From Actinomycetota bacterium (GTDB lineage: Bacteria > Actinomycetota > Actinomycetes > Nanopelagicales > Nanopelagicaceae), in contig SYEK01000005.1 of the NCBI GenBank assembly GCA_005800815.1, forward strand, positions 1 to 64,000: a DNA stretch of 64,000 nucleotides, read 5' to 3'. The notes under the pieces are model-generated. The model saw nothing but the letters and a program-made list of their open reading frames with translations. It made no database searches and was not told the DNA's origin. How positions within the stretch are numbered: position 1 is the first letter of the stretch; the number at the start of each line of letters is the position of its first letter. A program made the translations under genes and the position numbers. Shown here one piece after another: positions 1 to 10,353 of this stretch.

Positions 1-46
1 CCGCCCTCCGGAGGCGGGTGCACAGGTTCGATTCCTGTCGGGGGCA
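1..46 (+). tRNA. 3' part of a class II tRNA (long variable arm), probably tRNA-Leu, truncated by window edge; CCA not encoded
   Basis: Variable-arm hairpin ccgcc..ggcgg, T-arm acagg-ttcgatt-cctgt, 3' acceptor strand cgggggc + discriminator A, followed by cgc rather than cca. Confidence 0.72.
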
Positions 47-215
47 CGCGCGATGCACCTGCTCTCATATTGTGGGAATTTTGTCGCATCTATCCTTGTT
101 ATTGCGACCAGAAGGCGAGAGAATAGTCTCCTTACGCAGGCAAAAGTATGCGTACTACCAATGATGGTTTTAAGTAACTGTGCCTCGCCACAACGGGGCT
201 TGAGGAGGCACGCAC

Positions 216-485
216 ATGGATTGGCGCCATAAATCGGCCTGCCGCGATGAGGATCCCGAGTTATTTTTTCCAGTGGGTAATACGGGCCCTGCCATCAGTC
301 AGATTGAAGAGGCTAAAAAAGTCTGTCAGCGCTGCATCGTAAGAGAGCCATGCCTTGCTTGGGCACTTGAGAGTGGCCAAGATGCTGGTGTGTGGGGTGG
401 TTTATCAGAGGATGAGCGCCGCGCCCTCAAGCGCCGTGCCGCCCGTAACCGTGCACGCCTCCAGGAGCAGCAAAACTCTTTTTAA
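216..485 (+). CDS. whiB1: WhiB-family Fe-S transcriptional regulator (WhiB1-like)
   Basis: Four Cys (C..CxxC..C), GVWGGLSEDERRALKRR motif; next to PdtaS-like kinase as in other actinobacteria. Confidence 0.9.
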   Translation: MDWRHKSACRDEDPELFFPVGNTGPAISQIEEAKKVCQRCIVREPCLAWALESGQDAGVWGGLSEDERRALKRRAARNRARLQEQQNSF

Positions 486-1981
486 TCCAGACCGGGTCTA
501 CCGAGTGGGAATCGCAGCGTGACCGTTGTCCCTAAATCTGAGGAGGCGAGCACAAGAGTGCCCATCAACTCATTTTCTGTGAGTGTATGGACGATCTGTA
601 AACCTAGATGAGATGACGTGGCTAGTTCAAAATCCTCAGGGAGTCCAACTCCATCATCGATTATTGTGACAACACACTCATTGCTATAGCGTGCAAGTTT
701 GAGGGAGAGGGTGGAGCCTTGCTCGGCTAGACCATGCTCAAGTGCGTTGTGCATAAGCTCTGTGATCACCAAGGCTAAGGGAGTTGCAAGTCGTGATTCA
801 AGTGAGCCCATCTCACCCTCACGCACTATTCTCAGCTCGCCCATTCGTGGGCTCAGCTCAAGTGCGTGTGTGATCAAGGTTGTTAGGACGGCATCAAAGG
901 CGACGTCGTTATCACTACTACTCGAAAGCGTCTCATGCACGAGTGCGATTGATGCAATTCTCCTGACGGCCTCATTCAGCGCCAAAGCCGCTCCTGGATC
1001 CTCAATACGCCTGGCCTGTAATCGAAGTAGAGCCGAAACAGTCTGTAGATTGTTTTTGACACGATGATGGATCTCACGAATCGTCACATCTTTTGTGACA
1101 AGTTCACGATCGCGTCGACGTAGCTCGGTCACATTTTGAAGCAAAACTATGGCACCAATACGGTCGATTCCAGCCAGGAGTGGTAGCACCAAAAGATCGA
1201 TTGTTGCCCCTTGATTATCAATCTCTACTCTACGCATCGTCTTACCATTTAGTTGCGTGCTAATACCTTCTTCATGTGGGTGGGCTGACTTTCTGATGAG
1301 CATCTCTGATAGCTCACTCAACTTGTTGTTCTCGATCTCATTTTTCCATCCCATACGACTAAAGGCAGATCGAGCATTGGGGCTGGCGAAGGAGATCACA
1401 CCATTGACATCAAGGCGAATTAATCCATCACCGACACGGGGCACTGGCTGGAGGATCGAATCAGGATCCTCATAGGGAAATGCTCCCTCTGCGACCATAC
1501 GATAAAGGGCGTGTGCGATCTCTCGATAATTGAGTTCAAGAGAGCCAGGAGAGCGCATCAGGTCCGCATTTCGATGGCGTGAGATGACGGCAATCACCGA
1601 TCCATCGAAGAAGACTGGGATTGTCTCCTCTTTAATCATAAGTCCATCTATTTTTTCAGGCTTAGAGTCACGCATAATCTCTCCACTTGAGAGCGCCTCA
1701 TCGATGTTGCTTCGTATCCCCCATGAAACCTCATTACCAATCACATCATCGGTAAAGACCGTAGCGGCAGTGGTGGGGCGGATATGAGCGAATGCCACAT
1801 GGCCCGTTGGCCATAACTTCACATCTTTTCTCAGTGGGACCCAGAGAATCAAATCGGCAAAGGAGAGATCCGAGAGTAGTTGCCAATACGAGACAAGCTC
1901 TCTCAAACGGCGAGCTTGATCGATTGTAATAGTGCTGCGCCCATGGATCAAAGACTCAAACTCTGGCATCTTTATCCCCAA
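482..1981 (-). CDS. pdtaS: Sensor histidine kinase, PdtaS-like (HWE/HisKA_2 type)
   Basis: EIHHRVKNNLQTVSALLRLQARR H-box, PAS-like region, HATPase (ELMHNALEHG, DDGVGLPEDF). Confidence 0.88.
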   Translation of the reverse strand: MGIKMPEFESLIHGRSTITIDQARRLRELVSYWQLLSDLSFADLILWVPLRKDVKLWPTGHVAFAHIRPTTAATVFTDDVIGNEVSWGIRSNIDEALSSGEIMRDSKPEKIDGLMIKEETIPVFFDGSVIAVISRHRNADLMRSPGSLELNYREIAHALYRMVAEGAFPYEDPDSILQPVPRVGDGLIRLDVNGVISFASPNARSAFSRMGWKNEIENNKLSELSEMLIRKSAHPHEEGISTQLNGKTMRRVEIDNQGATIDLLVLPLLAGIDRIGAIVLLQNVTELRRRDRELVTKDVTIREIHHRVKNNLQTVSALLRLQARRIEDPGAALALNEAVRRIASIALVHETLSSSSDNDVAFDAVLTTLITHALELSPRMGELRIVREGEMGSLESRLATPLALVITELMHNALEHGLAEQGSTLSLKLARYSNECVVTIIDDGVGLPEDFELATSSHLGLQIVHTLTENELMGTLVLASSDLGTTVTLRFPLGRPGLD

Positions 1982-2358
1982 CCATCTATCTCTTGTGCAA
2001 TTTCCTGAGTTGCAAACCAGATGAGTTCATCAACACCTTCAGATGCCAAAAGAGCACACTGAACCTGCCCCCACATGATAGGTGCGCTCAAGGTGATTGA
2101 ATCCCCGATGCTCTCACCACACTGACTTGGCCTAAGTTCAAGGGCTAAAACTAAGCCTGGGGAGCTACTTGAACTCCGTAGCTCTAGCGATGAGGAGCCT
2201 GCTAGCAGGGAGAGAAGGTACTCAATCTCTTCGATATCACAATCTGGATTTTCATCCAAAAAATCTGGTGTTGATGTAAAGACTCGATCTCTCTCAAGGC
2301 TTTGGCTCGAAAGAAATCCCACGAGATCACCATGACTGATCGGAAGGTATGCACGCAT
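1972..2358 (-). CDS. DUF6912-like conserved actinobacterial protein
   Basis: MRAYLPISHGDLVGFL...EEIEYLLSLLA pattern. Confidence 0.6.
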   Translation of the reverse strand: MRAYLPISHGDLVGFLSSQSLERDRVFTSTPDFLDENPDCDIEEIEYLLSLLAGSSSLELRSSSSSPGLVLALELRPSQCGESIGDSITLSAPIMWGQVQCALLASEGVDELIWFATQEIAQEIDGWG

Positions 2359-2377
2359 GTCATAATGATATTAGAAG

Positions 2378-3517
2378 TTAACACACCAGCTCACTGGCTA
2401 TTGCCGCTATAGATTTACGCAGCCCAGAGCGCTCATTGACCTCGATAAGAGTTGATTTTTGTGCCTGTGCCGCCGTGATTGCACGTGTGTCACGAGGGAT
2501 GACTCGGAGCTTGCGTGGATGTAGTGGCGTCGTTACTGCATGAAACTTAGCCTCCTCTTGACTACCTTTACGCCCCTGAGAGCGCATATTGAGTGTGAAA
2601 CTCAGAGCAGTTCGAATTGAGGTCTTCTGGATCAAGGAGGCGACCTGTTCTAAGCGATGAAGACCTAAGACATCAGGGCGAGCTATGACCATCAACTCAT
2701 CACCTTGATCACATGACCATGTCGTCATCGTAGATGTCCATCGTCGATCAGTCAGACGATTGGACAGACCCGAGATTGAGCCAAGATCAATAATGATGTG
2801 ATCAAATGACTGCGTAGCTTGATTCATAAAGGTATCCAGTGAGAGAGCCTGCTCTTGGGAAATCTCAGTGATGCACAGTGAGGGTGCGATTGAGCGCCAA
2901 CCTGCCTCGCTTTGCACATTGCGCACGGAAAGTAATGCAGCGATTGATGGTGCTCTAAAGTTTGCATCGATCAAGAGAGTGGCTTTTTCGATGATGCTAA
3001 GCTCCATTGCGATATTAATCGCCAAGGTTGTACAGCCCGTATAGCTACCAGCTGAACCAACTGCGAGCACATGTGATCTACGTGCTTGGCGCGAGAGTTG
3101 TGTGTTCTGGCGTAGCAAAGGTGCACGAATATATCCTCGCACCAAGCTAATCAAATCGGTGCTCGTTATTGGCATGGCGTGGAGTTCACCAAATGATGGG
3201 TCCTTGGAGGGGGTATTGGAAAATCCGATGAGCTGCTTCACCTTTGGGGTGATTGCATCCAGGAGCTCGTGTGTGATTCCAGATAGGTCTGGGGCAAATA
3301 TCACGATCGCCCCACACGCACTCTCTGGACTACTTTTTATAAAACTCTCTAATGCCTCACTATCAATTGCACGAAAGATGACACTCCATCCCTGTGCATA
3401 GAGGGTGCCAGCGACAAAGCTTTCGATTTCAGGATTTGCAATAGCGGTAATCACAGTCGGAAGCTCAGGGTCAGACATGCGAGCGCACCACGACCAAGCG
3501 CCCATGAGTTGTCGCAC
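2378..3517 (-). CDS. CpaE/MinD-like P-loop ATPase-fold protein with degenerate Walker A
   Basis: AVGSAGSYTGCTTLAINIAMELS in the P-loop position, IIDLGS Walker B-like; adjacent to SAF-domain protein. Confidence 0.7.
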   Translation of the reverse strand: MRQLMGAWSWCARMSDPELPTVITAIANPEIESFVAGTLYAQGWSVIFRAIDSEALESFIKSSPESACGAIVIFAPDLSGITHELLDAITPKVKQLIGFSNTPSKDPSFGELHAMPITSTDLISLVRGYIRAPLLRQNTQLSRQARRSHVLAVGSAGSYTGCTTLAINIAMELSIIEKATLLIDANFRAPSIAALLSVRNVQSEAGWRSIAPSLCITEISQEQALSLDTFMNQATQSFDHIIIDLGSISGLSNRLTDRRWTSTMTTWSCDQGDELMVIARPDVLGLHRLEQVASLIQKTSIRTALSFTLNMRSQGRKGSQEEAKFHAVTTPLHPRKLRVIPRDTRAITAAQAQKSTLIEVNERSGLRKSIAAIASELVC

Positions 3518-4070
3518 TCAGGAGTCTGAGAACCTGGGTCTGCTCGACTGCAACGGTCAATGATGCATCACTTCCAAAACTCTTACTCCTAGTATCAAAA
3601 TTAAGGAGTGTGACTCCCCCTAGGATTAACACAGGATCAACTGGTAACTCCCCATTGCTGCTATCCACCACCCAGTAGATATCGACACCCTCACCAGCCG
3701 ATATCCCTGAGGCGACATCGGCGCCTCTGATACTCAAAGGAACTGCGCTCGCTGCTACATGTTCTCTGCTTGAGCTCACGCTCTTGCTATCTAGAATCTG
3801 ACCTGGCATGAGTGCATGTCTCACTATCAAGCCGAGCGGATCATCTGATTTGGCTAGATACAGGGCTGCGCTTGAATCTAAATCTAGATGCCGGAGCACG
3901 AGATCGCCTGTGACGATTTGATGCCCTGGCACCATATCAAGAAGGGCTACCCAGTAATCATCTCCTCGTTGCGAAAAACTGGCTATAAAAAATGCAGACA
4001 GGAATGAGGCGATAATCAGTGCAATAGCTAATGGGGTTCGGGTACGCGAGGCATCTTTTCTCAGTGTCAT
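3471..4070 (-). CDS. SAF-domain membrane-anchored protein (CpaB/RcpC-like)
   Basis: N-terminal TM segment followed by VTGDLVLRHL...LGLIVRHALMPGQIL SAF-like pattern. Confidence 0.7.
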   Translation of the reverse strand: MTLRKDASRTRTPLAIALIIASFLSAFFIASFSQRGDDYWVALLDMVPGHQIVTGDLVLRHLDLDSSAALYLAKSDDPLGLIVRHALMPGQILDSKSVSSSREHVAASAVPLSIRGADVASGISAGEGVDIYWVVDSSNGELPVDPVLILGGVTLLNFDTRSKSFGSDASLTVAVEQTQVLRLLSATTHGRLVVVRSHV

Positions 4071-4192
4071 GGCATGAACTCAAGGGTATTACCGCAAGGA
4101 ATACTAGTTTTATCCACAATCACCCATAGGGATGAGTCAATCTCAGCACTCTAGTTGAGGAAAACTCTTGAACTACTCATAAACCTATCTCT

Positions 4193-4720
4193 ATGACTAC
4201 TGATCCGCTCTATGACCTCTCGCCCATATTCAATCAAATACCACTCACACCGATTTCAAGTGATGAGAGCGAAGATTGGCTTCACCCAGTCCTTGAGATC
4301 TTCAGACCACATCCTGCTCCGCAACCTGTGAAAAAAAGCCGGCTTTATCTAGTTCCCAGCGTATTTGATGACGAGTTTGATCCTGATTGTGCCCCCGAAC
4401 CAACCTCGGCACAGGATCTCCCAGATTTAGTCAAGTGGTCCACGAATTTTGCACGCAATATTTTAGAAATCTATGCTGGACGCAGATCACCTACTCAGCT
4501 GTCTCAGCAGTTTCATCACCATATTTTTAATGAGTTGATCAAAAAATCTGGGAGCGAAAAACAGGTGGGTAGGATCAGAAAACTTCACATCAGTGAGCCT
4601 CTGGATGGAATCTGCGAAACTACCGTCACCGTCAGATATGGGAATCGCTTACGAGCCCTGATCTTTAGATTTGAGGGCGTTGATCGTCGCTGGCTCTGTA
4701 CTGCCCTGACTTTGCTCTAA
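4193..4720 (+). CDS. Rv3235-family protein
   Basis: Central ...[26 protein letters not shown]... pattern and location next to secA. Confidence 0.6.
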   Translation: MTTDPLYDLSPIFNQIPLTPISSDESEDWLHPVLEIFRPHPAPQPVKKSRLYLVPSVFDDEFDPDCAPEPTSAQDLPDLVKWSTNFARNILEIYAGRRSPTQLSQQFHHHIFNELIKKSGSEKQVGRIRKLHISEPLDGICETTVTVRYGNRLRALIFRFEGVDRRWLCTALTLL

Positions 4721-7389
4721 TCAGCACCATGACAGCGCTTATATTTCTTTCCCGAACCACAAGGACATGGTGCATTACGTGAGACTTGACCAGAGGTTTT
4801 GACCCCAGATTGATCAGCGGCTGTGTACTGCAGACCAGCGGTTGGAAGTGGCTTTGCTTCAAGCCCAGCCCCAGTGAGCTCATTGCTCGAGCTCTCCACA
4901 GTGACTTCAATATTGAACAAAAGCCCAGCAATCTCCTCTTTTATTGCATCCATCATCGCAGAAAAAAGCTCATAGCCCTCTCGTTGATACTCAACGAGAG
5001 GATCACGTTGTGCCATCGCACGCAGTCCAATCCCCTCTTGGAGATAATCCATCTCATACAAATGCTCACGCCACTTGCGATCTAAGACCGAGAGTAAGAC
5101 CTTACGCTCAAGCTCGCGCATGACCTCAACGCCCAGGCTCTGCTCCCGCGCCGTATAGGCCCTTTGACAGTCCTGGATAATCTGTGCGGTAAGGAAATCT
5201 GCATCAAGTGCCCCGCGTGAGCCCACTGAAGATATGAGTTCATCAACTGTGAATGAGATTGGATAGATAGTCTTTATCGCGCTCCACAGCGTCTGCAAAT
5301 CCCAGTCTTCGGCATAGCCCTGTGAAGTTGCAACGCCTACGTAGGCAGATAATGTTTCCCCGACAAAGTCGGCGACTTGGTCCTTGATATCTTGGCCCTC
5401 AAGGACCAAACCCCTCTCACCGTATACAACTTGGCGCTGGCGATTCATCACATCGTCATACTTCAAGACATTCTTACGCATCTCAAAATTCTGTGCCTCA
5501 ACCTGGGTCTGAGCAGAGCGAATCGCATTACTCACCATCTTGGATTCAATCGGTTCATCCTCTGGAATTCCAGCTGCACTCAAGAAGCGCTCGACCATAC
5601 CTGAGTTGAATCGACGCATGAGCTCATCTTGTAAGGAGAGATAGAAGCGTGACTCACCGGGATCACCTTGTCTGCCTGAGCGGCCACGCAACTGATTGTC
5701 AATACGTCTTGATTCATGGCGCTCGGTACCAAGGACATAGAGGCCACCGAGTGCAACCACCTCCTCATGTCCTTTCATGACAGCGGCCCGTTGGCGTGCG
5801 ATCTCATCAGGCCATGCCACTTCATAAGCTTCTGGATGCTCTACCGGAGAGATTCCTCGGCGTTGAAGTTCGAAATCGGCCATGAACTCTGGATTTCCAC
5901 CGAGCATAATGTCGGTACCACGACCTGCCATATTTGTTGCAACGGTAACTGCTCCACGGACTCCAGCGCGGGCGATGATCGAGGCTTCGCGCTCATGATG
6001 TTTGGCATTTAATACTTCATGGGGTACACCAGATTTGCGCAGGAAGGCTGAGAGCTCCTCAGATTTCTCAACGCTGACGGTACCGACCAAGACCGGCTGA
6101 CCTTTACGATGCTTCTCAACGATATCGGCGGTAACGGCCAAAAATTTCCCGGCCTCTGACTTATAGACTAAATCTGCCTGATCCATACGGATCATGTCGC
6201 GGTTAGTCGGGATTGGAACAACACCAAGCTTGTAAATCTGATAAAACTCAGAGGCTTCGGTCATAGCAGTACCTGTCATGCCCGATAGTTTGGAGTACAG
6301 GCGGAAATAGTTCTGCAAAGTAATCGTAGCCAGAGTTTGATTCTCATCCTTGATCTCAATACGCTCTTTTGCCTCAAGTGCTTGGTGTAGGCCCTCACTG
6401 TAGCGACGTCCTGCCAACATTCGACCAGTGTGTTCATCTACGATCAAAAGCTCACCATTCATCACCACATAATCTTTGTCACGCTTAAATAACTCTTTGG
6501 CACGCACAGCATTATTGAGATAGCCAATCATCGGTGTATTTGCAGCCTCATAAAGATTACCTATCTGCAATAACTCTTCCACCTTTGTGACGCCATCCTC
6601 CAAGATTCCGATGGTCTTTTTCTTCTCATCTACCTCATAGTGGATATCGCGCTGCAGCCTACCGACATGATTTGCGAACTCGACGTACCACTTTGTAGCC
6701 TTATCGGCTGGCCCACTAATGATCAATGGAGTACGAGCCTCATCGATGAGAATTGAGTCCACCTCATCGACTACTGCAAAGAAGTGGTCTCGCTGCACAC
6801 ACTCTTCCAGTGACCATGCCATGTTATCGCGCAGATAATCAAAGCCAAACTCATTATTTGTCCCATATGTAATGTCGGCTAGATAGGCTTCACGTCGTTG
6901 GGCCGGGTTCATGTTGGCAAGAATGACCCCAACTTTTAATCCTAAGAAGCGGTGTATACGGCCCATCCACTCACTATCTCGCTCTGCCAGATAATCATTT
7001 GTGGTGACAACATGCACCCCACGTCCTGCCAAGGCATTAAGATAGGAAGGAAGTGTCGCAACGAGAGTCTTACCCTCACCAGTGCGCATTTCAGCGATAT
7101 TTCCACGGTGCAAAGCGGCGCCACCCATGATCTGAACGTCATAGTGACGCTGGCCCAGGGTTCGCTTGGCCGCTTCGCGCACAACAGCAAAGGCTTCGCA
7201 CATAAGCTCATCAAGACTCTCACCCTCGGTATATCTCTTTTGCAGCAGAGTGGTCTGTAAGCGAAGATCCAGATCAGAGAGTTCGCTCATACGAGCTTCA
7301 TGCTTGTTGACGCCGGCAACTACCTTGCCAAGTTCGCGTAGAAGGCGGCCTTCACCTGCACGCAAAATCTTGTCAAAAAACGCTGGCAT
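4717..7389 (-). CDS. secA: Preprotein translocase ATPase SecA
   Basis: [40 protein letters not shown]-terminal [17 protein letters not shown] zinc motif. Confidence 0.99.
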   Translation of the reverse strand: MPAFFDKILRAGEGRLLRELGKVVAGVNKHEARMSELSDLDLRLQTTLLQKRYTEGESLDELMCEAFAVVREAAKRTLGQRHYDVQIMGGAALHRGNIAEMRTGEGKTLVATLPSYLNALAGRGVHVVTTNDYLAERDSEWMGRIHRFLGLKVGVILANMNPAQRREAYLADITYGTNNEFGFDYLRDNMAWSLEECVQRDHFFAVVDEVDSILIDEARTPLIISGPADKATKWYVEFANHVGRLQRDIHYEVDEKKKTIGILEDGVTKVEELLQIGNLYEAANTPMIGYLNNAVRAKELFKRDKDYVVMNGELLIVDEHTGRMLAGRRYSEGLHQALEAKERIEIKDENQTLATITLQNYFRLYSKLSGMTGTAMTEASEFYQIYKLGVVPIPTNRDMIRMDQADLVYKSEAGKFLAVTADIVEKHRKGQPVLVGTVSVEKSEELSAFLRKSGVPHEVLNAKHHEREASIIARAGVRGAVTVATNMAGRGTDIMLGGNPEFMADFELQRRGISPVEHPEAYEVAWPDEIARQRAAVMKGHEEVVALGGLYVLGTERHESRRIDNQLRGRSGRQGDPGESRFYLSLQDELMRRFNSGMVERFLSAAGIPEDEPIESKMVSNAIRSAQTQVEAQNFEMRKNVLKYDDVMNRQRQVVYGERGLVLEGQDIKDQVADFVGETLSAYVGVATSQGYAEDWDLQTLWSAIKTIYPISFTVDELISSVGSRGALDADFLTAQIIQDCQRAYTAREQSLGVEVMRELERKVLLSVLDRKWREHLYEMDYLQEGIGLRAMAQRDPLVEYQREGYELFSAMMDAIKEEIAGLLFNIEVTVESSSNELTGAGLEAKPLPTAGLQYTAADQSGVKTSGQVSRNAPCPCGSGKKYKRCHGAD

Positions 7390-7428
7390 CGCTAGGCCCT
7401 CTCGAACATCGACTCTTAATCAACCCCC

Positions 7429-8067
7429 CTATCGTAGAGGCTGGGCATGGCAGGCGGTAATCGCGGCAATGACGTTAAAACCCGCACTCCTTAAGGCTCT
7501 GCCCGCTTCATGCAAAGTCGCCCCAGTTGTAACCACATCATCGATGAGAACGAGATCGCCTCGTGGATATGTACCTTTCTTGAGAGCAAAGGCACCCTGC
7601 ATGTTGTAAGAGCGCGCAGTTGCATCCAACCCACTCTGATCGCGCACCCTGCGGGTGAGCTCGAGAGAGTCACTTAAAGGCAATCCAGAGCGCTGCCCGA
7701 CGCTGCCTGCAATGTCAAGTATGAAATTACGGCCACGTCGGCGACGTGCAGATGGTGAGGAAGGGATAGGAACAAGACGAATATTATGATCATCAAAGTC
7801 AGCTTTTGACAGGACGTGAACAATCGCACTAATTATTAGATTATCCGCCCCTTCTAGACCATCTTCCTTTGAGGCAAGGATGATTCTACTTGCCGTAGAT
7901 GAATAAGGTACCGCTGAGTGAACACTCAACTGGGAGATATGTCTGGTGTAATAACCAGGATGCCAATCACGCCGACAGCTTGAACAGATTGAAAGACCAA
8001 GTGCAGCACAACCAAAGCACCTAGTTGGAAAGAGGAGTTGATTTAAGGAGTCGATGAAGAGCATCAC
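7429..8067 (-). CDS. comF: ComF-family phosphoribosyltransferase
   Basis: N-terminal CFGC..CSSC zinc motif, PRPP loop LVLIDDVVTTGATL. Confidence 0.9.
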   Translation of the reverse strand: MMLFIDSLNQLLFPTRCFGCAALGLSICSSCRRDWHPGYYTRHISQLSVHSAVPYSSTASRIILASKEDGLEGADNLIISAIVHVLSKADFDDHNIRLVPIPSSPSARRRRGRNFILDIAGSVGQRSGLPLSDSLELTRRVRDQSGLDATARSYNMQGAFALKKGTYPRGDLVLIDDVVTTGATLHEAGRALRSAGFNVIAAITACHAQPLR

Positions 8068-8118
8068 CTGATATTAAATCCAAAGAATTGGGATGAGAGC
8101 CCCGTGTGGAAAGATTTT

Positions 8119-9663
8119 TTAATTATCATCTGGCTGTAATTTGATTAATCTCATTGCCACTCCAGTAGAGGCCACACGTGGAAGTGTCAAGACAAAATGG
8201 GCCCCTTTACCTGGTCTTCCCCAAGCCTCAAGCTCACCATGATGTAGACGTGCATCTTCGAGTGCGATAGATAGACCAAGTCCTGTACCACCCCTGATCC
8301 GTGCACGTGAGGGATCTGCTCGCCAAAAGCGGTCAAAGACCTGATTCAAATCCGATTCATCCAAGCCAACCCCATAATCACGCACACCTATCGCTACATC
8401 ATGATCACTTGTGATAATCGATACTAAAATCGGTTTTCCTCCAGCATGATCGATTGCATTAGAAAACAGATTGCGCAAAATGCGCTCAACCCTGCGAATA
8501 TCTGCGCTAATTATTATGGAACCTTCAAGTGATTGGATTCGTAGCTGTGTCGATTGCTCAGAGGCAAGAAGTGCCAAATCCTGAGCACTACGTTGGGCTA
8601 GCATGAGGATATCGAAATCAACGATATCAAGGACTGCAACCTCTGCATCAAAACGACTAATCTCTAGCAAGTCTTCGAGCAATCGCTCGAATCGATCTAA
8701 TTGGGCGACCATAAGTTCGGCACTTCTGGCGACAGAGGGATCAAAGCCCCCACGCGCTGTATTGATGACTTCCGATGCCATGCGCAGAGTTGTGAGGGGA
8801 GTGCGTAACTCATGTGAAACATCGGATACGAATCGCTGCTGAACTCGTGAGAGGTTCTCAAGACGAGCAATCTGCCTTTCAAGAGACTCGGCCATCTCGT
8901 TGAATGCTTCTCCTAACTTCGATATCTCATCTTTGGAAGGCACGCTCATACGCTGAGAGAAATCACCCATTGTAAAGTTGCCAGCAATCATGGCAGCTTG
9001 CCGTACTGGACGAACCACCTGCCTGACCACTAACCAAGTAATAAAACCAATCAAAACAATCAAAACAAATCCTGTGAGTAAGAGATAACTCTGAATCAGA
9101 TTAAGTGTCGCATTTTGACTCGCAAGAGAGTAAAGAATGTACATCTCATACTGTCCTGCATTTGGGATTAACATTTTCTGACCGATAGCCAAACCAGGAA
9201 TTTGTGCTCCACTGGTATATTTAATAGTGACATAACTAACAGCCAAGTCCGAACTTATACGCACCCTGCGACTGAAAGTCTCTGAAATGGAATCTGGATC
9301 AACTAAATTTGAGGTTACCTCATAATTGAGTTCTCTGGAGTTTCCAGGACTTCGCAAAAATATCACTTCTCGAGTATTTTCACTCGAAGTCAGTGATGTT
9401 GCAGCACTGACTACATTATCAATTACTTTTCGAACTTCCTCTTCTTTTTGACCCAGGGCAATGAAAAGCCTGTACTCAGCGTTAAATATGGTCGAGCGTG
9501 CCTCACTCGTGAATGATTGAATGTTTACACGCTTTATACCCGCGGATAACTGCGAATTAAGAGCAGATCCGGCGATAGAGATAACCCCTAGGCAGAGTGC
9601 AAGGGTTGAAATAATTACCTTCAGAGCCAGGGAGTTACGAAAAAGTGACAATCGGAGGTTCAT
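8119..9663 (-). CDS. mtrB: Two-component sensor histidine kinase MtrB
   Basis: HAMP, FVSDVSHELRTPLTTLRMA H-box, GGTGLGLSIALEDARLHHGELEAWG; adjacent to MtrA. Confidence 0.95.
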   Translation of the reverse strand: MNLRLSLFRNSLALKVIISTLALCLGVISIAGSALNSQLSAGIKRVNIQSFTSEARSTIFNAEYRLFIALGQKEEEVRKVIDNVVSAATSLTSSENTREVIFLRSPGNSRELNYEVTSNLVDPDSISETFSRRVRISSDLAVSYVTIKYTSGAQIPGLAIGQKMLIPNAGQYEMYILYSLASQNATLNLIQSYLLLTGFVLIVLIGFITWLVVRQVVRPVRQAAMIAGNFTMGDFSQRMSVPSKDEISKLGEAFNEMAESLERQIARLENLSRVQQRFVSDVSHELRTPLTTLRMASEVINTARGGFDPSVARSAELMVAQLDRFERLLEDLLEISRFDAEVAVLDIVDFDILMLAQRSAQDLALLASEQSTQLRIQSLEGSIIISADIRRVERILRNLFSNAIDHAGGKPILVSIITSDHDVAIGVRDYGVGLDESDLNQVFDRFWRADPSRARIRGGTGLGLSIALEDARLHHGELEAWGRPGKGAHFVLTLPRVASTGVAMRLIKLQPDDN

Positions 9664-9669
9664 TAGTTA

Positions 9670-10353
9670 TTAGCCTCCCATGGCTCCCGCTTTATATCCA
9701 ACTCCCCGTACAGTCAGGATTATTTCTGGCCGCTCGGCATCGTGTTCAATTTTTGCACGCAACCTCTGAACGTGAACATTCACTAATCGCGTATCGGTGG
9801 AGTGGCGATATCCCCATACTTCAATCAGTAGTGCATCGCGCGCGAAAACCCGACCTGGCTCTTTCACAAGGGCTACCAATAAATCGAATTCGAGACGTGT
9901 CAGAGCAATCTGGCGGCCAGCACGTCGTACTTGGTGGGCAGCGACATCAATCGTGAGATCTGAGATAGTGAGTAGAGCTGGAGCATCGGTATGGATGCGA
10001 CGCAAGCGGGTACGAATTCGTGCGACGAGCTCGGACGGGTGCTTGAAAGGCTTAATCATGTAGTCATCTGCGCCCGCCTCAAGGCCTAGCACCACATCGG
10101 ATGAATCGCCCTTTGCACTCAGCATGATGATCGGCACCATTGATTCTGCCCTGATCAATTTGCAGACCTCGATTCCATCCAATCCTGGCAACATGACATC
10201 CAGGAGGACTAGATCTGGTGGATTGCTCCTAAAGACATCTAGGGCCTCATCTCCACGAGACACCAAGTCAACATCGATTCCTGCACCAGTTAAAACAATT
10301 CCGAGCATCTCTAATAGGTCTTGATCGTCATCGACGACCATAACCAAAGTCAT
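9670..10353 (-). CDS. mtrA: Two-component response regulator MtrA
   Basis: REC domain (LVLLDVMLPGLDG) + winged helix (TRLEFDLLVALVKEPGRVF, VNVHVQRLRAKIE). Confidence 0.96.
   Translation of the reverse strand: MTLVMVVDDDQDLLEMLGIVLTGAGIDVDLVSRGDEALDVFRSNPPDLVLLDVMLPGLDGIEVCKLIRAESMVPIIMLSAKGDSSDVVLGLEAGADDYMIKPFKHPSELVARIRTRLRRIHTDAPALLTISDLTIDVAAHQVRRAGRQIALTRLEFDLLVALVKEPGRVFARDALLIEVWGYRHSTDTRLVNVHVQRLRAKIEHDAERPEIILTVRGVGYKAGAMGG

Noticed and set aside
699-1067. Long antisense ORFs such as 699-1067, 7166-7609, 29924-30538 and 13607-14065
   Set aside because: They lie opposite well-supported genes, show low-complexity/unnatural composition and no recognisable domains.
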